A stretch of 30,809 nt of DNA from Akkermansiaceae bacterium UBA6138 (lineage in GTDB: Bacteria > Verrucomicrobiota > Verrucomicrobiia > Verrucomicrobiales > DEV007). The position numbers and the translations under genes were made by a program. Positions 1-7,143 of the stretch are shown in pieces. The notes under the pieces are model-generated. The model worked only from the letters and a program-made list of their open reading frames with translations, was not told the origin of the DNA and searched no databases. Positions within the stretch are counted from its first letter, which is position 1. Every line of letters begins with the position of its first letter. The stretch is taken from assembly GCA_002422425.1 (NCBI GenBank), contig DIVG01000017.1:1-30809 (forward strand), written 5' to 3'.

Positions 1-415
1 CACCACGGTCGCCGCGATCACCACGTTCTCCGCGTGGGCGACCGCCGCCGCCGCCCCGTCGGTCATAGCCACCACCGCCACCGCCGTAGCCGCCACCGCC
101 ACCGCCACCGCCACCGCCACCGCCGCGGGGAGGACGACCACCGCCCCCGCCCCCGCCCCCGCCACCGGTAGCTCGGCGGTCTTCTGCCTCGCGAACGCGC
201 AGATTCCGGCCTCCGAGGTCAGCCCCATCGAGCTGGGCGACCGCTGCCTCTCCCATCTCACGGCTGGAGAGGGTCACGAAGGCGAAGCCGCGTTGACGAC
301 CAGTCTCCCGGTCGAGTGGCATGTGTAGGTCGACAATGGGCTCGAAAGCGGCGAGGAGCTCGCGCAGGTCGGATTCCGTAGAGTCGTAAGACAGATTTCC
401 AATATACAGTTTCAT
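1..415 (-). CDS. RRM-domain RNA-binding protein with poly-glycine tail (3' end missing)
   Basis: Read leftward from an ATG at 415; 138 codons are visible before the frame runs off the window edge with no stop, so the gene is partial. The first ~78 residues form one RNA recognition motif: RNP2 is LYIGNL (residues 3-8) and RNP1 is RGFAFVTL (42-49). From residue 84 the chain becomes almost pure glycine broken by R, P, Y and D, ending in GERGDRGDRG-like charged repeats. Small RRM proteins of this type bind single-stranded RNA and are often cold-induced in cyanobacteria and PVC bacteria. That role is family knowledge; nothing here proves a target. No clear Shine-Dalgarno precedes the ATG. The glycine tail is encoded by a hexamer microsatellite, so its length may vary between strains. 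Confidence 0.93.
   Translation of the reverse strand, partial: MKLYIGNLSYDSTESDLRELLAAFEPIVDLHMPLDRETGRQRGFAFVTLSSREMGEAAVAQLDGADLGGRNLRVREAEDRRATGGGGGGGGGGRPPRGGGGGGGGGGGGYGGGGGGYDRRGGGGGRPRGERGDRGDRG
90..124 (-). repeat. (CCGCCA)n hexamer microsatellite encoding glycine tract
   Basis: Five perfect CCGCCA units lie at 90-119, followed by a partial unit to 124. On the coding (minus) strand this reads GGTGGC repeats and encodes consecutive Gly-Gly pairs in the RRM protein's tail. The six-base unit keeps the frame when copies are gained or lost. Confidence 0.85.
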
Positions 416-635
416 CAATTCTTAACCGGTTGCTGGCCCTCAGTGCTCCGCGCGGCAGTATCTCTTTCCGGGAAAATCGGGTGACCGTGGTCAGAATCCA
501 ATTGCCGGAGAGCGATCACAGATGCCCGGGTAGGTCCAGTAATAGGGTTCCTCATTTTTAAGAAAAACCAACTTCTTTCCAAGAAAATATTGCGCCGGAA
601 GGCCGATTTAACGGGGCGTGAAAGCGCCTTCCGGA
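416..635. other. Intergenic region upstream of the RRM gene
   Basis: About 220 bases with no convincing gene. It is AT-richer than its surroundings around 555-595 and should contain the promoter and leader of the leftward RRM gene, as well as the 3' end region of the TIM-barrel gene that stops at 636. I could not place a convincing -10/-35 pair. A long leader would fit a cold-regulated RRM gene, but this is speculation. Confidence 0.4.
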
Positions 636-1523
636 TTAGTCAAGTCCGAGGACAAGATCCATCCTTCGGGCGATATCGGCGAGGCGCTCCCGGTTGCCCC
701 CGGCGACTTCGGCGGCGGCCCAGCCCTCGTAGTCGATCGCGACGAGGGCTTTACGCACCTCTTCCCAATTGATCGTGCCGTCGCCCAGTTCCGATCCGAA
801 TCCGGCGCTGAGGCCTTCGTCACGGTGTTTTCGCTCGTCCCACTCCTTCACATCGAGCTTGCCGATGCGGGGGCCGAGGATCTCGATCCAGTGTTCAGGC
901 ACACCCCAGCGGACGTTGTTGCCGATGTCAAAGTAGGCTCCGAAATTAGGATGATCGATTTCATCGACATAGCGCTCCATGTCGAAGGCGCTGATGAGAA
1001 AGCTCGCCCAGACATTCTCGATGAGAATCTTTACCCCGTAGCCCTCCGCTGCGGTCAGGCCTTTGCGCAGAATCGCCTGGGTGCCCGTCCAGCTCTCCAT
1101 GAGCGGACGTTTCTGATCATAACGCGCCACGAAAAGGACCGACGAGGCCCCGACGTCGTGGGCGAACTTCACTGCCGTCTCAAGATCGGGGTTGTCCGCG
1201 TTGACGATGCCGTGGACTTCGAGCCCCGATTGGTCAACCGCCTCGCGATAGGCTTTCAAGTCGGTGTGGTTCTCGGTCCGGAGCTCGGTGCCGTCAAAGC
1301 CGACCTCTTTCAGCATCTTGAACTGGTCGACGAGGGAGAGGTCGGGCTCTTTCACCATGTTGAATTTCAGCCCTTTTTTAATACGGCCGGTCAGCTTGGT
1401 GGCCGTAGCGGCGGGGGTTTCAGGCGGCGCGGCGGGCGAAGCTGCCTGGGCAAGAAGCGAGGGGGAGAGAGCGGAGACACCGAGGACCGGTGCGGTGCGG
1501 GTGAAGAAATGGCGTCGATTCAT
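636..1523 (-). CDS. Tat-exported sugar phosphate isomerase/epimerase (TIM barrel)
   Basis: 295 residues from the ATG at 1523. An in-frame start 13 codons upstream exists but would place MTSGSALW ahead of the signal peptide. The N-terminus MNRRHFFTRTAP is a twin-arginine signal (RR followed by hydrophobic residues and an ALSPSLLAQA c-region), so the protein is probably exported folded. The rest matches the xylose-isomerase-like TIM barrel (AP endonuclease 2 superfamily). Acidic metal-ligand candidates are IENVW, YFDIGN, KLDVKEWD and the late AAAEV strand. Such exported hydroxypyruvate-isomerase-like proteins are abundant in Verrucomicrobiota and Planctomycetes and are thought to act on sugars or sugar acids; the substrate is unknown. 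It stands alone on this strand, between the RRM gene and a gene remnant. Confidence 0.88.
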   Translation of the reverse strand: MNRRHFFTRTAPVLGVSALSPSLLAQAASPAAPPETPAATATKLTGRIKKGLKFNMVKEPDLSLVDQFKMLKEVGFDGTELRTENHTDLKAYREAVDQSGLEVHGIVNADNPDLETAVKFAHDVGASSVLFVARYDQKRPLMESWTGTQAILRKGLTAAEGYGVKILIENVWASFLISAFDMERYVDEIDHPNFGAYFDIGNNVRWGVPEHWIEILGPRIGKLDVKEWDERKHRDEGLSAGFGSELGDGTINWEEVRKALVAIDYEGWAAAEVAGGNRERLADIARRMDLVLGLD

Positions 1524-1607
1524 GTGCCCGCTATCAAGCCAGAGGGCACTCCCGCTCGTCAATCCCGAAAGCGCCGCGATCGGGGGAGGGGGATCCGATC
1601 AGAGCGG

Positions 1608-1935
1608 TCAATAAAGCAATGCCCATGGAGCCTCGGGAAACTTCTCGGTGGCCTCCATGCGCGCGCCGATATTGCCCGGGGATTCCTCCGACATCACCTG
1701 CGAGTTGCCTTCGAAGTCTTTTTCACCAGCACAAGGAAATCGAGCTCAAGTTGGACGGCCGCATTTTCGTTCTCCGGTGCGTTGCCGTCAGCGGGAGCGA
1801 CACTGCCGCTGAAGCGGGCTCGGCCCTCGTCCGTGATGAGATCCCCGGTGAAATCGACTGCCTTGCCGACATGGGTGGCGACCGATCCGGGCAGCGCGGC
1901 CATGATCGCCTTGCGCTCGCCCCCGCCGGTCGGAG
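1608..1935 (-). pseudogene. Frameshifted remnant of an unidentified protein gene
   Basis: Two adjoining minus-strand frames each look protein-like but are out of register. The upstream piece (about 1935 to 1735) includes GGGERKAIMAALPGSVATHV and runs on to QLELDFLV. The downstream piece (about 1735 to the stop at 1608) includes GEKDFEGNSQVMSEESPGNI and ends EKFPEAPWALLY-stop. Joining them needs a single one-base shift near 1725-1740. Upstream of about 1950 every frame is broken, so the 5' end is lost as well. I do not recognise the family. The remnant sits directly before vapBC module 1, consistent with decay after an insertion. An alternative is that one or both pieces are chance open frames in GC-rich DNA. 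Confidence 0.42.
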
Positions 1936-2003
1936 TGTGTCGCCATCGAACTGTCGTACACCCTTAGCAGCGTTTTCACCAGCGGCTTGGGGGAATGGGC
2001 GAA

Positions 2004-2047
2004 CCAGCTTTCCAAAACGCTGGAATTCCATTTTGACAAAAAGCTGG
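2004..2047 (+). promoter_or_regulatory. Candidate VapB operator (inverted repeats)
   Basis: CCAGCTTT at 2004-2011 is repeated as its exact reverse complement AAAGCTGG at 2040-2047. Between them lies a perfect 10-bp palindrome, TGGAATTCCA, at 2021-2030. The array overlaps the -35 element and spacer of the vapB promoter, the usual position for autorepression by a ribbon-helix-helix antitoxin. Confidence 0.5.
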
Positions 2048-2061
2048 AAAAATGGGAAAAT
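2033..2061 (+). promoter_or_regulatory. Sigma-70-type promoter of vapBC module 1, possibly leaderless
   Basis: A perfect -35 box TTGACA (2033-2038) is followed after exactly 17 bases by GAAAAT (2056-2061, 4 of 6 matches to TATAAT). The expected start of transcription, 6-8 bases downstream, falls at or next to the vapB ATG at 2068. The mRNA would then be leaderless or nearly so, in keeping with the absence of a Shine-Dalgarno. Confidence 0.55.
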
Positions 2062-2067
2062 GGCCGT

Positions 2068-2328
2068 ATGAAGACGACCATCGATTTGCCGGAAGATCTG
2101 GTTCGTGAGGTGAAAATGCGAGCCGCACGCCAAAATCGTAAACTCAAAGATGTCTTTGAAGAAGTCTTTCGCCGCGGACTCAGAGCCGCAGCGGACTCCC
2201 GCTCATCCCGTGAGAGGAATCGAATTTCTCTCCCCATCGTTTCATCGCCGGCAGGTGCCGTTCCGTTCGAGCTGAGCGGAGACCGTCTCCTGGAACTGGA
2301 GATGGAAGCGACGAGGGTCGAACCATGA
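2068..2328 (+). CDS. vapB: Ribbon-helix-helix antitoxin (VapB type)
   Basis: 86 residues. The start chosen is the ATG at 2068, because the protein then opens directly with the RHH beta strand MKTTIDLPEDL followed by the two helices VREVKMRAARQNRKLKDVFE. An earlier in-frame ATG at 1987 would add 27 residues across the promoter and operator repeats. RHH antitoxins dimerise, bind their own operator and neutralise the partner toxin with the C-terminal tail; here the tail (about residues 45-86) ends ELEMEATRVEP. The stop overlaps the toxin start by four bases (ATGA at 2325-2328), the classic translationally coupled arrangement. The TTGACA promoter and inverted repeats directly upstream suggest autoregulation. 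Confidence 0.88.
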   Translation: MKTTIDLPEDLVREVKMRAARQNRKLKDVFEEVFRRGLRAAADSRSSRERNRISLPIVSSPAGAVPFELSGDRLLELEMEATRVEP

Positions 2329-2762
2329 GGCACTTGTGTGACAGTAGTGTGCTACTGGCGCTCGCTGTCGGGCAGCATGTGCATCATGAGCGGGCTAAAT
2401 TGTGGTTTTACGATCTAAAGGAATCTGACTCCGCTGAGATATGTCGAGCCACTGAGATTTCGTTTTTACGCTTGCTCACACAGAAGATCGCGCTGGATTA
2501 CGTGCCTCTTTCGAATCGCCAGGCACTGGATACTTATCAGTACTTGATGGAGGACGAAGCAACCGCTTTCGCGGAGGAACCCGAGGATCTCTCTGAAATC
2601 TGGCGCCGCCTCGCAGATACCGACACACCTTCCCCGAAAATTTGGATGGACGCGTATCTGGCCGCCTTCGCCATCGCTTCAGGGATGCGTTTTGTCACGA
2701 TGGACAAGGATTTCAGAAGCTTCGAGCGGGACGGGCTGGACTTGCACTTGCTTTCAGATTGA
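2325..2762 (+). CDS. vapC: PIN-domain ribonuclease toxin (VapC)
   Basis: 145 residues, start overlapping vapB. The four acidic residues of the PIN nuclease site are present: D6 (LCDSS), E44 (TEISF), D109 (WMDAYLA) and D127 (TMDKDF). All appear intact, so the toxin is probably active. VapC enzymes are Mg2+-dependent endoribonucleases that cut tRNA or rRNA and stop translation when VapB is degraded. Length and the SFLRLLT / WMDAYLAAFA pattern fit the VapC subgroup common in mycobacteria and Verrucomicrobiota. It is convergent with the aldehyde dehydrogenase gene to the right, with a 90-base gap between them. Confidence 0.9.
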   Translation: MRHLCDSSVLLALAVGQHVHHERAKLWFYDLKESDSAEICRATEISFLRLLTQKIALDYVPLSNRQALDTYQYLMEDEATAFAEEPEDLSEIWRRLADTDTPSPKIWMDAYLAAFAIASGMRFVTMDKDFRSFERDGLDLHLLSD

Positions 2763-2815
2763 TCGGAAAGAGGCGGAAAAGGCGAAAACTGGCTTACACA
2801 CTGCGATTCTTTGAG

Positions 2816-2838
2816 TGAGGATGGTTCCACAATCCTCA
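2816..2838. terminator. Hairpin between convergent genes, possible terminator
   Basis: TGAGGAT (2816-2822) and ATCCTCA (2832-2838) form a perfect 7-bp stem with a 9-base loop, midway between the ends of vapC (2762) and the aldehyde dehydrogenase (2853). A pyrimidine-rich stretch follows on the plus strand, but there is no true T-run, so intrinsic termination is uncertain. Confidence 0.35.
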
Positions 2839-2852
2839 ACCCCTTCTTCCCT

Positions 2853-4451
2853 TCACCCAACCACTCCATCCCGCGTCCGCTGCCCGTTCAGCATGCGCCA
2901 GACGCCGCGCGGGTTCGCGTTCTGCAGCTCCATTGGCAGCATCGTGTCGGGCCAGTCCTGGTAACAGACGGGGCGGATGAAGCGGCTGATCGCGCGGGTC
3001 CCGATGCTGGTGAAATGGCTGTGGGTCGTCGCGGGGTAGGGGCCGCCGTGGTGCATGCTGTGACAGACCTCGATGCCGACAGGGTAGCCGTTGAAGATGA
3101 GACGTCCGGCCTTGCGCTGGAGCACAGTGACGAGCTCGCGGTAGTCGGCGAGATCGGTTTCGGTGCCGTGAATCGTCGCGCTTAGCGAGCCCTCGAGCTT
3201 TTCGGCGATGGCGACCATGTCCTCGGGTGAGCCGCAACTGACGAGAGTCGAGACCGGGCCGAAGAGCTCATTAAAGAGGGTCGGGTCATCGAGCAAAACC
3301 TGTTGGGTCGTGCGGAAAAGGTAGGCGGCGGCTTCTGACTTGGCCGGGTCGGCGGCGGCAGAGGATCGCCCGAGGAGCTCGACGGACTCACGCTCGAGGA
3401 GGTCGGCGATGCCGCTCTCGTAGGCGCTGTGGATGCCGGCATGGAGCATCGTGGCGGGGGCCCAGGCCGCGACTTTTTCCCGGGCCGTTTCGGAAAAGTC
3501 AGCCCACTCGTCGGACTCGAGCCCGAGGACGAGTCCGGGATTGGTGCAGAACTGGCCGACTCCGGCAGTGAGGGCGGCGACAAACCCTTCGGCGATGCGA
3601 GCGCTCCGCGCCTTGAGCGCTCCGGGGAGCATGAAGACAGGATTCACGCTGCCCATTTCGGCGTAGAAAGGAATCGGGACGGGGCGGGCGCTTGCGACAT
3701 TGAAGAGGGCGCGGCCTCCTCCGAGCGAACCGGTGAAGGCGGCGGCGACGATGCCGGGGTGGCTGACGAGGGCGGCGCCGACGGCGTTGCTTTTTCCGTG
3801 TAAAAGAGAGAAAACGCCTTCGGGCATGCGGGTTGCCTCGGCCGCCCGCAGGATGGCGCGGGCGGCGAGTTCACAGGTGCCGGGGTGGCCGGGGTGGGCT
3901 TTGATGACGACGGGGCATCCGGCGGCAAAGGCGGACATGGTGTCGGCGCCGAGCACGGAGATGGCGATGGGAAAATTGCTCGCCCCGAAAATCGCGACGG
4001 GGCCGACCGGCTGCATCAGCGAGCGCACGTCGGGCTTGGGGAGAGGCTGGCGCGTCGGGTCGGGCAGATCAATGCGGGCATCGACCCAGGAGCCCTCGCG
4101 GACGAGTTCGGCGAACTGCCTGGTGTGGAGGACGGCGCGGTCACGTTCGGAAGCGCAGCGGGGGAGGGGATGTCCGGTTTCGGCCGAGGCGCGCTCGAGC
4201 AATTCGTCTCCGAGGGCGAGGACTTCGTTGGCAATGGCGTCGAGGAAGTCGGCACGTGCCTCGGCGAGGCGGCGGCGAAAGGGATCAAAGGCGGCCGTCG
4301 CGAGCGAGACGGCATCGTCGATTTCGGCTTCGGTGGCCTCGAAGTAGAGCGGCTCGAGAGCGGTGCCGAGGCTGGGATTGGCGGGGGAGAAAGAGTCGGC
4401 CGACCCGGCTGATTCGCGATTTCCGATGAGGTGTTTTCCGGTGAGAGTCAT
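2853..4451 (-). CDS. NADP-type aldehyde dehydrogenase, alpha-ketoglutaric semialdehyde dehydrogenase-like (copy 1)
   Basis: 532 residues, the full length for the family. The Rossmann motif GASNFP is near 156-161, the cofactor lysine at 184 (VVIKAHPG), the general base E265 (YAEMGSVNP) and the nucleophile C302 (GQFCTNPG). The residue pattern (FPIAISVLG, HPGHPGT, NELFGP) matches the alpha-ketoglutaric semialdehyde (2,5-dioxopentanoate) dehydrogenase group. These enzymes oxidise the semialdehyde to 2-oxoglutarate with NAD(P)+ at the end of pentose, glucarate/galactarate or 4-hydroxyproline breakdown. It is the last gene of a same-strand run (peptidase, dehydrogenase copy 2, DapA-like lyase, this gene) with gaps of 85, 50 and 85 bases. 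The lyase would make its substrate. Confidence 0.9.
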   Translation of the reverse strand: MTLTGKHLIGNRESAGSADSFSPANPSLGTALEPLYFEATEAEIDDAVSLATAAFDPFRRRLAEARADFLDAIANEVLALGDELLERASAETGHPLPRCASERDRAVLHTRQFAELVREGSWVDARIDLPDPTRQPLPKPDVRSLMQPVGPVAIFGASNFPIAISVLGADTMSAFAAGCPVVIKAHPGHPGTCELAARAILRAAEATRMPEGVFSLLHGKSNAVGAALVSHPGIVAAAFTGSLGGGRALFNVASARPVPIPFYAEMGSVNPVFMLPGALKARSARIAEGFVAALTAGVGQFCTNPGLVLGLESDEWADFSETAREKVAAWAPATMLHAGIHSAYESGIADLLERESVELLGRSSAAADPAKSEAAAYLFRTTQQVLLDDPTLFNELFGPVSTLVSCGSPEDMVAIAEKLEGSLSATIHGTETDLADYRELVTVLQRKAGRLIFNGYPVGIEVCHSMHHGGPYPATTHSHFTSIGTRAISRFIRPVCYQDWPDTMLPMELQNANPRGVWRMLNGQRTRDGVVG

Positions 4452-4481
4452 GATGTCAGCGCTTGCCCCGCAAACAACGCC

Positions 4482-4506
4482 CCCGCGATCGGTTCGATCA
4501 AGCGGG
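4482..4506 (-). other. Intercistronic stem-loop
   Basis: CCCGC-GATC at 4482-4490 can pair with GATC-(AA)-GCGGG at 4496-4506, leaving loop GGTTC and a two-base bulge. It lies in the 85-base gap between the DapA-like lyase stop and dehydrogenase copy 1, so it could set transcript stability or relative expression. No T-run follows on the minus strand. Confidence 0.35.
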
Positions 4507-4536
4507 AATACGAACCTCGAGTCGGGCCGTTTAGGT

Positions 4537-5445
4537 TCAGGCGGAGAGGAGGGCTTTTGCCGCCCCGGCGATCAGCGTCTCCTGCTCGGGCGTCACCCCG
4601 CTCAACAGCGGCAGGGCCGGCCCGGTGTCGGCGATGCCGGCGAGGCGGACCGCCTCGTGGAGGACGCGGATGGGGTTGATGCCGTTCCGCAGGTCTTCGA
4701 GAGGCCTGAAGATGGCCTGGATCTCGCGGGCGCGGGTGAGATCTTTGGCCTGGACCGCTTTGAGCAGCTGATCGCTGAGCTCGGGCCGGATGCAGACGCA
4801 GCCGGCAGTGAAGCCGTTTACGCCGAAATCGACGAGATGCTCGATGACGGGCTGCTCGCCGATGCCGCTCACGATGAGGGCGGGATCGACGACGTCGATG
4901 AGTTGGGCGAGGTAGGGATCGTTGGCGGGATCTTCCCGAACGATGGCGTATTTGATCCACGAGACGAGGCCTTCATCGACGAGCTCCTGCGCCCCTTCGA
5001 CGCTAATGTAGTCGTCGTATTTGATGTAGAGAACGATGGGCTTTCCGACCTTTTGCGCGAAGTGCCGCAGCCCGGCGACGACTCCTTGCGAGGTCGTGAT
5101 GCCCTGATGGGGGAGGACCATGACGGTGGGGTAGGCGGTCCCTTTGAGGATCTCCGCCTGATCCATCATGACGCCGTAGGACGGCCCCGCCGAGGGGATC
5201 ACGAGGGTGTCGGCCGCCGCGATCTCGGCGAGCTGGCCGAGGACGGACTCGTACTCGCTCGGGGCGATGTGGTAAAAGTTCGCATTGCCGCCGTAGAGCA
5301 TCGTCGTGACGTGTCCGGCCTCGATGTGGCGGAGGATTTTCTCATTTTCAGCGCGGTCGAACTTGAGGTCTTTGTCCCGTGCCATCGGGGGCACGGCGAT
5401 GACGGAGCGGGCGAGGTCGGCGGTGGTGACGGTGCGTGTCTGCAT
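4537..5445 (-). CDS. Divergent DapA-family (dihydrodipicolinate synthase-like) lyase/deaminase
   Basis: 302 residues, normal for the class I aldolase DapA/NAL family. The Schiff-base lysine is K165 in SWIKYAIVRED. The family's usual GTTGE motif is replaced by YGGNANFYH (51-59), and the usual YNxP region reads LYIKYDDYI, so this is not the lysine-biosynthesis enzyme. Its position between two semialdehyde dehydrogenases suggests it makes alpha-ketoglutaric semialdehyde. Known DapA relatives do this from 2-keto-3-deoxy-pentonate, from 5-keto-4-deoxy-glucarate, or by deaminating 1-pyrroline-4-hydroxy-2-carboxylate in hydroxyproline breakdown. The adjacent prolidase-like gene favours the last option, but this is inference. 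The DapA fold assignment is firm; the substrate is not. Confidence 0.87.
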   Translation of the reverse strand: MQTRTVTTADLARSVIAVPPMARDKDLKFDRAENEKILRHIEAGHVTTMLYGGNANFYHIAPSEYESVLGQLAEIAAADTLVIPSAGPSYGVMMDQAEILKGTAYPTVMVLPHQGITTSQGVVAGLRHFAQKVGKPIVLYIKYDDYISVEGAQELVDEGLVSWIKYAIVREDPANDPYLAQLIDVVDPALIVSGIGEQPVIEHLVDFGVNGFTAGCVCIRPELSDQLLKAVQAKDLTRAREIQAIFRPLEDLRNGINPIRVLHEAVRLAGIADTGPALPLLSGVTPEQETLIAGAAKALLSA

Positions 5446-5455
5446 TAGAAGAAGG

Positions 5456-5487
5456 GGTTCAGGCTTTCAGGGATTCAGGTGTTCCGG
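5456..5487. repeat. Degenerate 8-bp tandem repeat (NNTTCAGG), four units
   Basis: GGTTCAGG, CTTTCAGG, GATTCAGG and TGTTCCGG follow one another without a gap. The unit matches the perfect octamer array at the right end of the window (30786-30809). It fills most of the 50-base gap between the DapA-like gene and dehydrogenase copy 2. Confidence 0.6.
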
Positions 5488-5495
5488 GTGGAGGC

Positions 5496-7058
5496 TCAGG
5501 TCCAGGTGCCGTCGACGAGGCGCTGGGCGGGGCCGGTGTAGTCGTCGCGGAGGATGTCAGGGAGACGGTGGGTCCTGACATTGTCATAGGACTGCAGCAT
5601 CGCGAATCGTGTCATTGCGGCGGGGATGCCGACTGCCGTGAAGCCGGGATGGCCCGTCGCAGGGTAGGGACCGCCGTGATTCATCGCGGGGGAGACGGCG
5701 ACACCGGTGGGCATTTTGTCATTGAGAAGACGTCCCACTTTCTGCCGCAGGATGGGCGCGAGCAAGTCGTAGGCGGCGTCGTCTTTTCCGGAAATGGCGG
5801 AATAGATGGCACCGGTGAGATTGCCCTCGAGGTGCCCGAGGATGGCCGCAGCCTGCTCGAGTGAAGAGGCGGTCACGATGAGGGACGAGTTTCCGAAGGC
5901 CTCCGTCTGCATCGTCTCGGGATCGCGGAGGAAGGCGTCACCGGAGACATGGAAAAGGGTGTTCGCCACGCAGCAGCCCGCGCCGCTCCCAGGACCGGTG
6001 CCGCAGAGAACTTCGGCTCCGGCTTCCTTGAGAATGCGATGGCTCTCGTGGAGGGATTTTTTGACCGACTCGGAGAGCAGGGTCCCGACGGCGGCGCCTT
6101 CGAAGCGCTGGGTCACGTCGGTGATGAATCGTGTTGCCGACTCGCCCGCGATGAGCACGACCATGCCCGGATTCGTGCAGAACTGGCCGGTGCCCATGAG
6201 ACAGCTGCCGGCGAACTCTTCGGCGAGGGCGTCCCCTTTTTCCTCGAGAGCGTGGGGGAGGAAAATGACGGGATTGACGCTCGAGAGTTCGAGGTAGATG
6301 GGCTTGCCTGCGTCGTCAGCGGCGCGTTTCAGGGTGAGTCCGGCGCTGCGGCTGCCGGTGTAGCCGGTCGCCCCGATGCGGTCGTCGGTCACGAGTTGCT
6401 CGCCGATGGAATGGCTCGTGCGGTAGATCAGCTGCACCGTCCCGGCGGGCATGCCGGTCTCGACGGCGGCAAGTTGGGCGGCTTCAGCAAAAAGTTTTGT
6501 CGTGCCGGGGTGGGACGAGTTGGCTTTGGCGATGACGGGATTCCCCGCGGCAATGGCGGCGGCGAAGTCACCGCCCGAGGCGCTGCCGAAGGCGAAGGGG
6601 AAATTGTTGGGGCCGAAGACAATGACAGGACCGATCGCACCGTAGCAGGCACGAATGTTGTTGGCGGTGTCGATGACGGGGTGCTTCCAATTCCCTGAAC
6701 GGGCGGCGGCGGCGGCCTGGCGGAGCTGACCGGTGGTACGGGGGAGCTCAGCTCCGGCGAGGCGCGGGGTCTTTGGCAAGGCGGTCTCAAGGTGGGCAAG
6801 CTCGACGAGGGCATCGGCCTGCTCTTCGATTTTCACGGCAAACGCTTCGAGGAAGGTCGCGATTTTCTCCCCGGGCATGGCGCGCATCTCGAGAAAGGCG
6901 GCGTGGGCGGACTCAAGGGCGGCCTCACAATCGGCCCACGAACTGATCGGGTAAAGAGGCGCGAGGAGTTCTCCGGTCGCGGGATTGGCGGCTTGGAAGG
7001 TGCCGGTTTTTTCGGATTCGCGCCATTCGCCGGCGATGAGGACTGGTTCTAAGGACAT
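5496..7058 (-). CDS. NADP-type aldehyde dehydrogenase, alpha-ketoglutaric semialdehyde dehydrogenase-like (copy 2)
   Basis: 520 residues from the ATG at 7058. The open frame continues 108 codons upstream, but that part is low-complexity S/T/P sequence overlapping the peptidase gene in another frame, while MSLEPVLIAGEW is a typical family start. GPNNFP is at about 149-154, the cofactor lysine at 178, the general base E257 (LELSSVNP) and the nucleophile C294 (GQFCTNPG). It belongs to the same semialdehyde dehydrogenase group as the gene at 2853-4451, but differs in cofactor-loop sequence (FPFAFGSASGG versus FPIAISVLG), so it is an old paralogue and not a recent duplicate. It may differ in cofactor or substrate preference. 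The gene is in an operon-like run with the DapA-like lyase and the peptidase. Confidence 0.9.
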   Translation of the reverse strand: MSLEPVLIAGEWRESEKTGTFQAANPATGELLAPLYPISSWADCEAALESAHAAFLEMRAMPGEKIATFLEAFAVKIEEQADALVELAHLETALPKTPRLAGAELPRTTGQLRQAAAAARSGNWKHPVIDTANNIRACYGAIGPVIVFGPNNFPFAFGSASGGDFAAAIAAGNPVIAKANSSHPGTTKLFAEAAQLAAVETGMPAGTVQLIYRTSHSIGEQLVTDDRIGATGYTGSRSAGLTLKRAADDAGKPIYLELSSVNPVIFLPHALEEKGDALAEEFAGSCLMGTGQFCTNPGMVVLIAGESATRFITDVTQRFEGAAVGTLLSESVKKSLHESHRILKEAGAEVLCGTGPGSGAGCCVANTLFHVSGDAFLRDPETMQTEAFGNSSLIVTASSLEQAAAILGHLEGNLTGAIYSAISGKDDAAYDLLAPILRQKVGRLLNDKMPTGVAVSPAMNHGGPYPATGHPGFTAVGIPAAMTRFAMLQSYDNVRTHRLPDILRDDYTGPAQRLVDGTWT

Positions 7059-7143
7059 AGGGATTGGGAGTGTGGGGGGGACGGGGAAGCTTCGCGAGCA
7101 GAGGCGATCCGTCAAGGTAGGGTTAGCACTGACGGTCGGGGTG

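Larger units (their letters stand above)
1936..2067. other. Intergenic region ahead of vapBC module 1
   Basis: No gene seen. The right half is unusually A/T-rich and holds the promoter and inverted repeats described in the next entries. The left half has short open frames in several registers that may be further debris of the remnant next door. Confidence 0.4.

Noticed and set aside
60..180. Possible CRISPR-like or satellite repeat
   Set aside because: The regular CCGCCA units encode glycines of an RRM protein in frame; there are no spacers.
618..1967. A 449-codon plus-strand open frame
   Set aside because: It is antisense to the TIM-barrel gene with its Tat signal and has no recognisable domain; long antisense frames are common in GC-rich DNA.
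1619..2071. A 150-codon plus-strand open frame ending at the vapB start
   Set aside because: It reads through the vapB promoter repeats and has P/R-rich filler composition; the minus-strand remnant explains the region better.
4363..5448. A 361-codon plus-strand open frame
   Set aside because: Antisense to the DapA-like gene and spanning into the dehydrogenase; acidic low-information sequence only.
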